Assembly: GCF_037975245.1 (NCBI RefSeq)
Contig: NC_092572.1
Location: 16,374,269-16,438,268 of the forward strand
DNA from: Apostichopus japonicus
Lineage: Eukaryota; Echinodermata; Holothuroidea; Aspidochirotida; Stichopodidae
Length of the DNA: 64,000 bases
Direction of reading: 5' to 3'
The notes beneath the pieces are model-generated. The model was not told the DNA's origin and did no database searches. It was given only the letters and a program-made list of their open reading frames with translations. The translations under genes were made by a program, and so were the position numbers. Positions within the stretch are counted from its first letter, which is position 1. Each line of letters begins with the position of its first letter. Positions 62,288-64,000 of the stretch are shown in pieces.

Positions 62288-64000
62288 ATCGAGACTCTCT
62301 TTTGCATCCCTGGTTCGAACCCCGGGTGATGACGTCTTTTGCCGATCTTTTACAGCAAGTGCCTGCACGGGGAGCTGTAAGTATTAGTTAATCCACCTAA
62401 TATCTCAGTCCATACAGTGGCGCGATGGCTCGGCGCACTGTACGAGCTGATGATCGAGACTCTCTTTTGTATCCCTGGTTCGAACCCCGGGTGATGACGT
62501 CTTTTGCCGATCTTTTACAGCAAGTGCCTGCACGGGGAGCTGTAAGTGTTAGTTAATCCACCTAATATCTCAGTCCATACAGTGGCGCGATGGCTCGGCG
62601 CACTGTACGAGCTGATGATCGAGACTCTCTTTTGCATCCCTGGTTCGAACCCCGGGTGATGACGTCTTTTGCCGATCTTTTACAGCAAGTGCCTGCACGG
62701 GGAGCTGTAAGTATTAGTTAATCCACCTAATATCTCAGTCCATACAGTGGCGCGATGGCTCGGCGCACTGTACGAGCTGATGATCGAGACTCTCTTTTGC
62801 ATCCCTGGTTCGAACCCCGGGTGATGACGTCTTTTGCCGATCTTTTACAGCAAGTGCCTGCACGGGGAGCTGTAAGTATTAGTTAATCCACCTAATATCT
62901 CAGTCCATACAGTGGCGCGATGGCTCGGCGCACTGTACGAGCTGATGATCGAGACTCTCTTTTGTATCCCTGGTTCGAACCCCGGGTGATGACGTCTTTT
63001 ACAGCAAGTGCCTGCACGGGGAGCTGTAAGTATTAGTTAATCCACCTAATATCTCAGTCCATACAGTGGCGCGATGGCTCGGCGCACTGTACGAGCTGAT
63101 GATCGAGACTCTCTTTTGCATCCCTGGTTCGAACCCCGGGTGATGACGTCTTTTGCCGATCTTTTACAGCAAGTGCCTGCACGGGGAGCTGTAAGTATTA
63201 GTTAATCCACCTAATATCTCAGTCCATACAGTGGCGCGATGGCTCGGCGCACTGTACGAGCTGATGATCGAGACTCTCTTTTGCATCCGTGGTTCGAACC
63301 CCGGGTGATGACGTCTTTTGCCGATCTTTTACAGCAAGTGCCTGCACGGGGAGCTGTAAGTATTAGTTAATCCACCTAATATCTCAGTCCATACAGTGGC
63401 GCGATGGCTCGGCGCACTGTACGAGCTGATGATCGAGACTCTCTTTTGCATCCCTGGTTCGAACCCCGGGTGATGACGTCTTTTGCCGATCTTTTACAGC
63501 AAGTGCCTGCACGGGGAGCTGTAAGTATTAGTTAATCCACCTAATATCTCAGTCCATACAGTGGCGCGATGGCTCGGCGCACTGTACGAGCTGATGATCG
63601 AGACTCTCTTTTGCATCCCTGGTTCGAACCCCGGGTGATGACGTCTTTTGCCGATCTTTTACAGCAAGTGCCTGCACCGGGAGCTGTAAGTATTAGTTAA
63701 TCCACCTAATATCTCAGTCCATACAGTGGCGCGATGGCTCGGCGCACTGTACGAGCTGATGATCGAGACTCTCTTTTGCATCCCTGGTTCGAACCCCGGG
63801 TGATGACGTCTTTTGCCGATCTTTTACAGCAAGTGCCTGCACGGGGAGCTGTAAGTATTAGTTAATCCACCTAATATCTCAGTCCATACAGTGGCGCGAT
63901 GGCTCGGCGCACTGTACGAGCTGATGATCGAGACTCTCTTTTGCATCCCTGGTTCGAACCCCGGGTGATGACGTCTTTTGCCGATCTTTTACAGCAAGTG
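61250..64000 (+). repeat. L-rich terminal part of the array
   Basis: Apart from a few S monomers (for example near 61855 and 63000), units are L. The CCGTGG variant typical of the left edge reappears near 61330, 61660 and 63288. This resembles the left edge, suggesting the array's right edge may not be far beyond the window. Confidence 0.6.

Larger units (their letters stand above)
37249..64000 (+). repeat. Satellite array, block B (continues past the window)
   Basis: About 167 more monomers of the same satellite, same orientation and register as block A, interrupted from it only by the solo LTR. Up to about 58 kb S monomers outnumber L in a frequent S-S-L order; towards 61-64 kb L monomers dominate. 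The array reaches the last base of the window, so its true length is unknown. Confidence 0.97.

Noticed and set aside
5370-64000. CRISPR array
   Set aside because: Tandem monomers of 154-165 bp with no unique spacers, in a context of eukaryotic retrotransposons; there are no cas genes.

Overview
The window looks like non-coding, repeat-dominated DNA from an invertebrate animal nucleus. It has degenerate metazoan-type LINEs (an RTE-clade fragment and a Jockey/CR1-L2-type element), a MITE-like palindromic element, a solo LTR and a very large satellite array. I found no intact host protein gene, no functional RNA gene and nothing prokaryotic. Species or phylum cannot be fixed from the sequence.

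Region 1 (1-5369) is a graveyard of transposable elements. A short inverted-repeat element (about 35-325) carries degenerate telomere-type CCCTAA repeats. A 5'-truncated RTE LINE (1040-1609) is flanked by an exact 12-bp target-site duplication. A frameshifted Jockey/CR1-L2-like LINE lies on the minus strand (about 2530-4977). A second 3' fragment of the same family lies head-to-tail beside it (about 4978-5280). The two LINE copies share a 3' hairpin whose closing base pair differs by a compensatory change.

Region 2 (about 5370-64000, running off the end) is one satellite array in constant + orientation, about 57 kb and roughly 360 monomers. There are two monomer lengths: 165 bp (L) and 154 bp (S). 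S lacks 11 bp lying between two TCTTTT direct repeats. Every monomer carries a Pol III B-box-like sequence (GGTTCGAACCC), a weaker A-box-like sequence, a strong bulged hairpin, and a 21-nt segment bracketed by splice-site-like motifs (CAG before it, GTAAGT after it). The most economical reading is a tRNA-derived SINE head turned into a centromeric or heterochromatic type of satellite; the chromosomal location is inference.

The array has visible higher-order structure. A common motif is the S-S-L trimer (473 bp). Shared private variants mark tandem or dispersed duplications at exact offsets of 1297, 6820, 1430, 2046, 3179, 3509, 1265 and 1452 bp, as unequal crossing-over predicts. The left edge (and the end of the window) is L-only or L-rich and keeps a CCGTGG variant rare elsewhere.

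One insertion breaks the array: a solo LTR of 1214 bp (36035-37248, TGTCA...TGACA) with a 5-bp duplication CACCT. Removing it with one TSD copy restores the register: between two matching markers on either side there are 13 L and 20 S monomers with a single 1-bp deletion. The best candidate for something undescribed is the satellite itself: its tRNA-like promoter remnant, its repeated splice-cassette-like segment and its two-length higher-order organisation.
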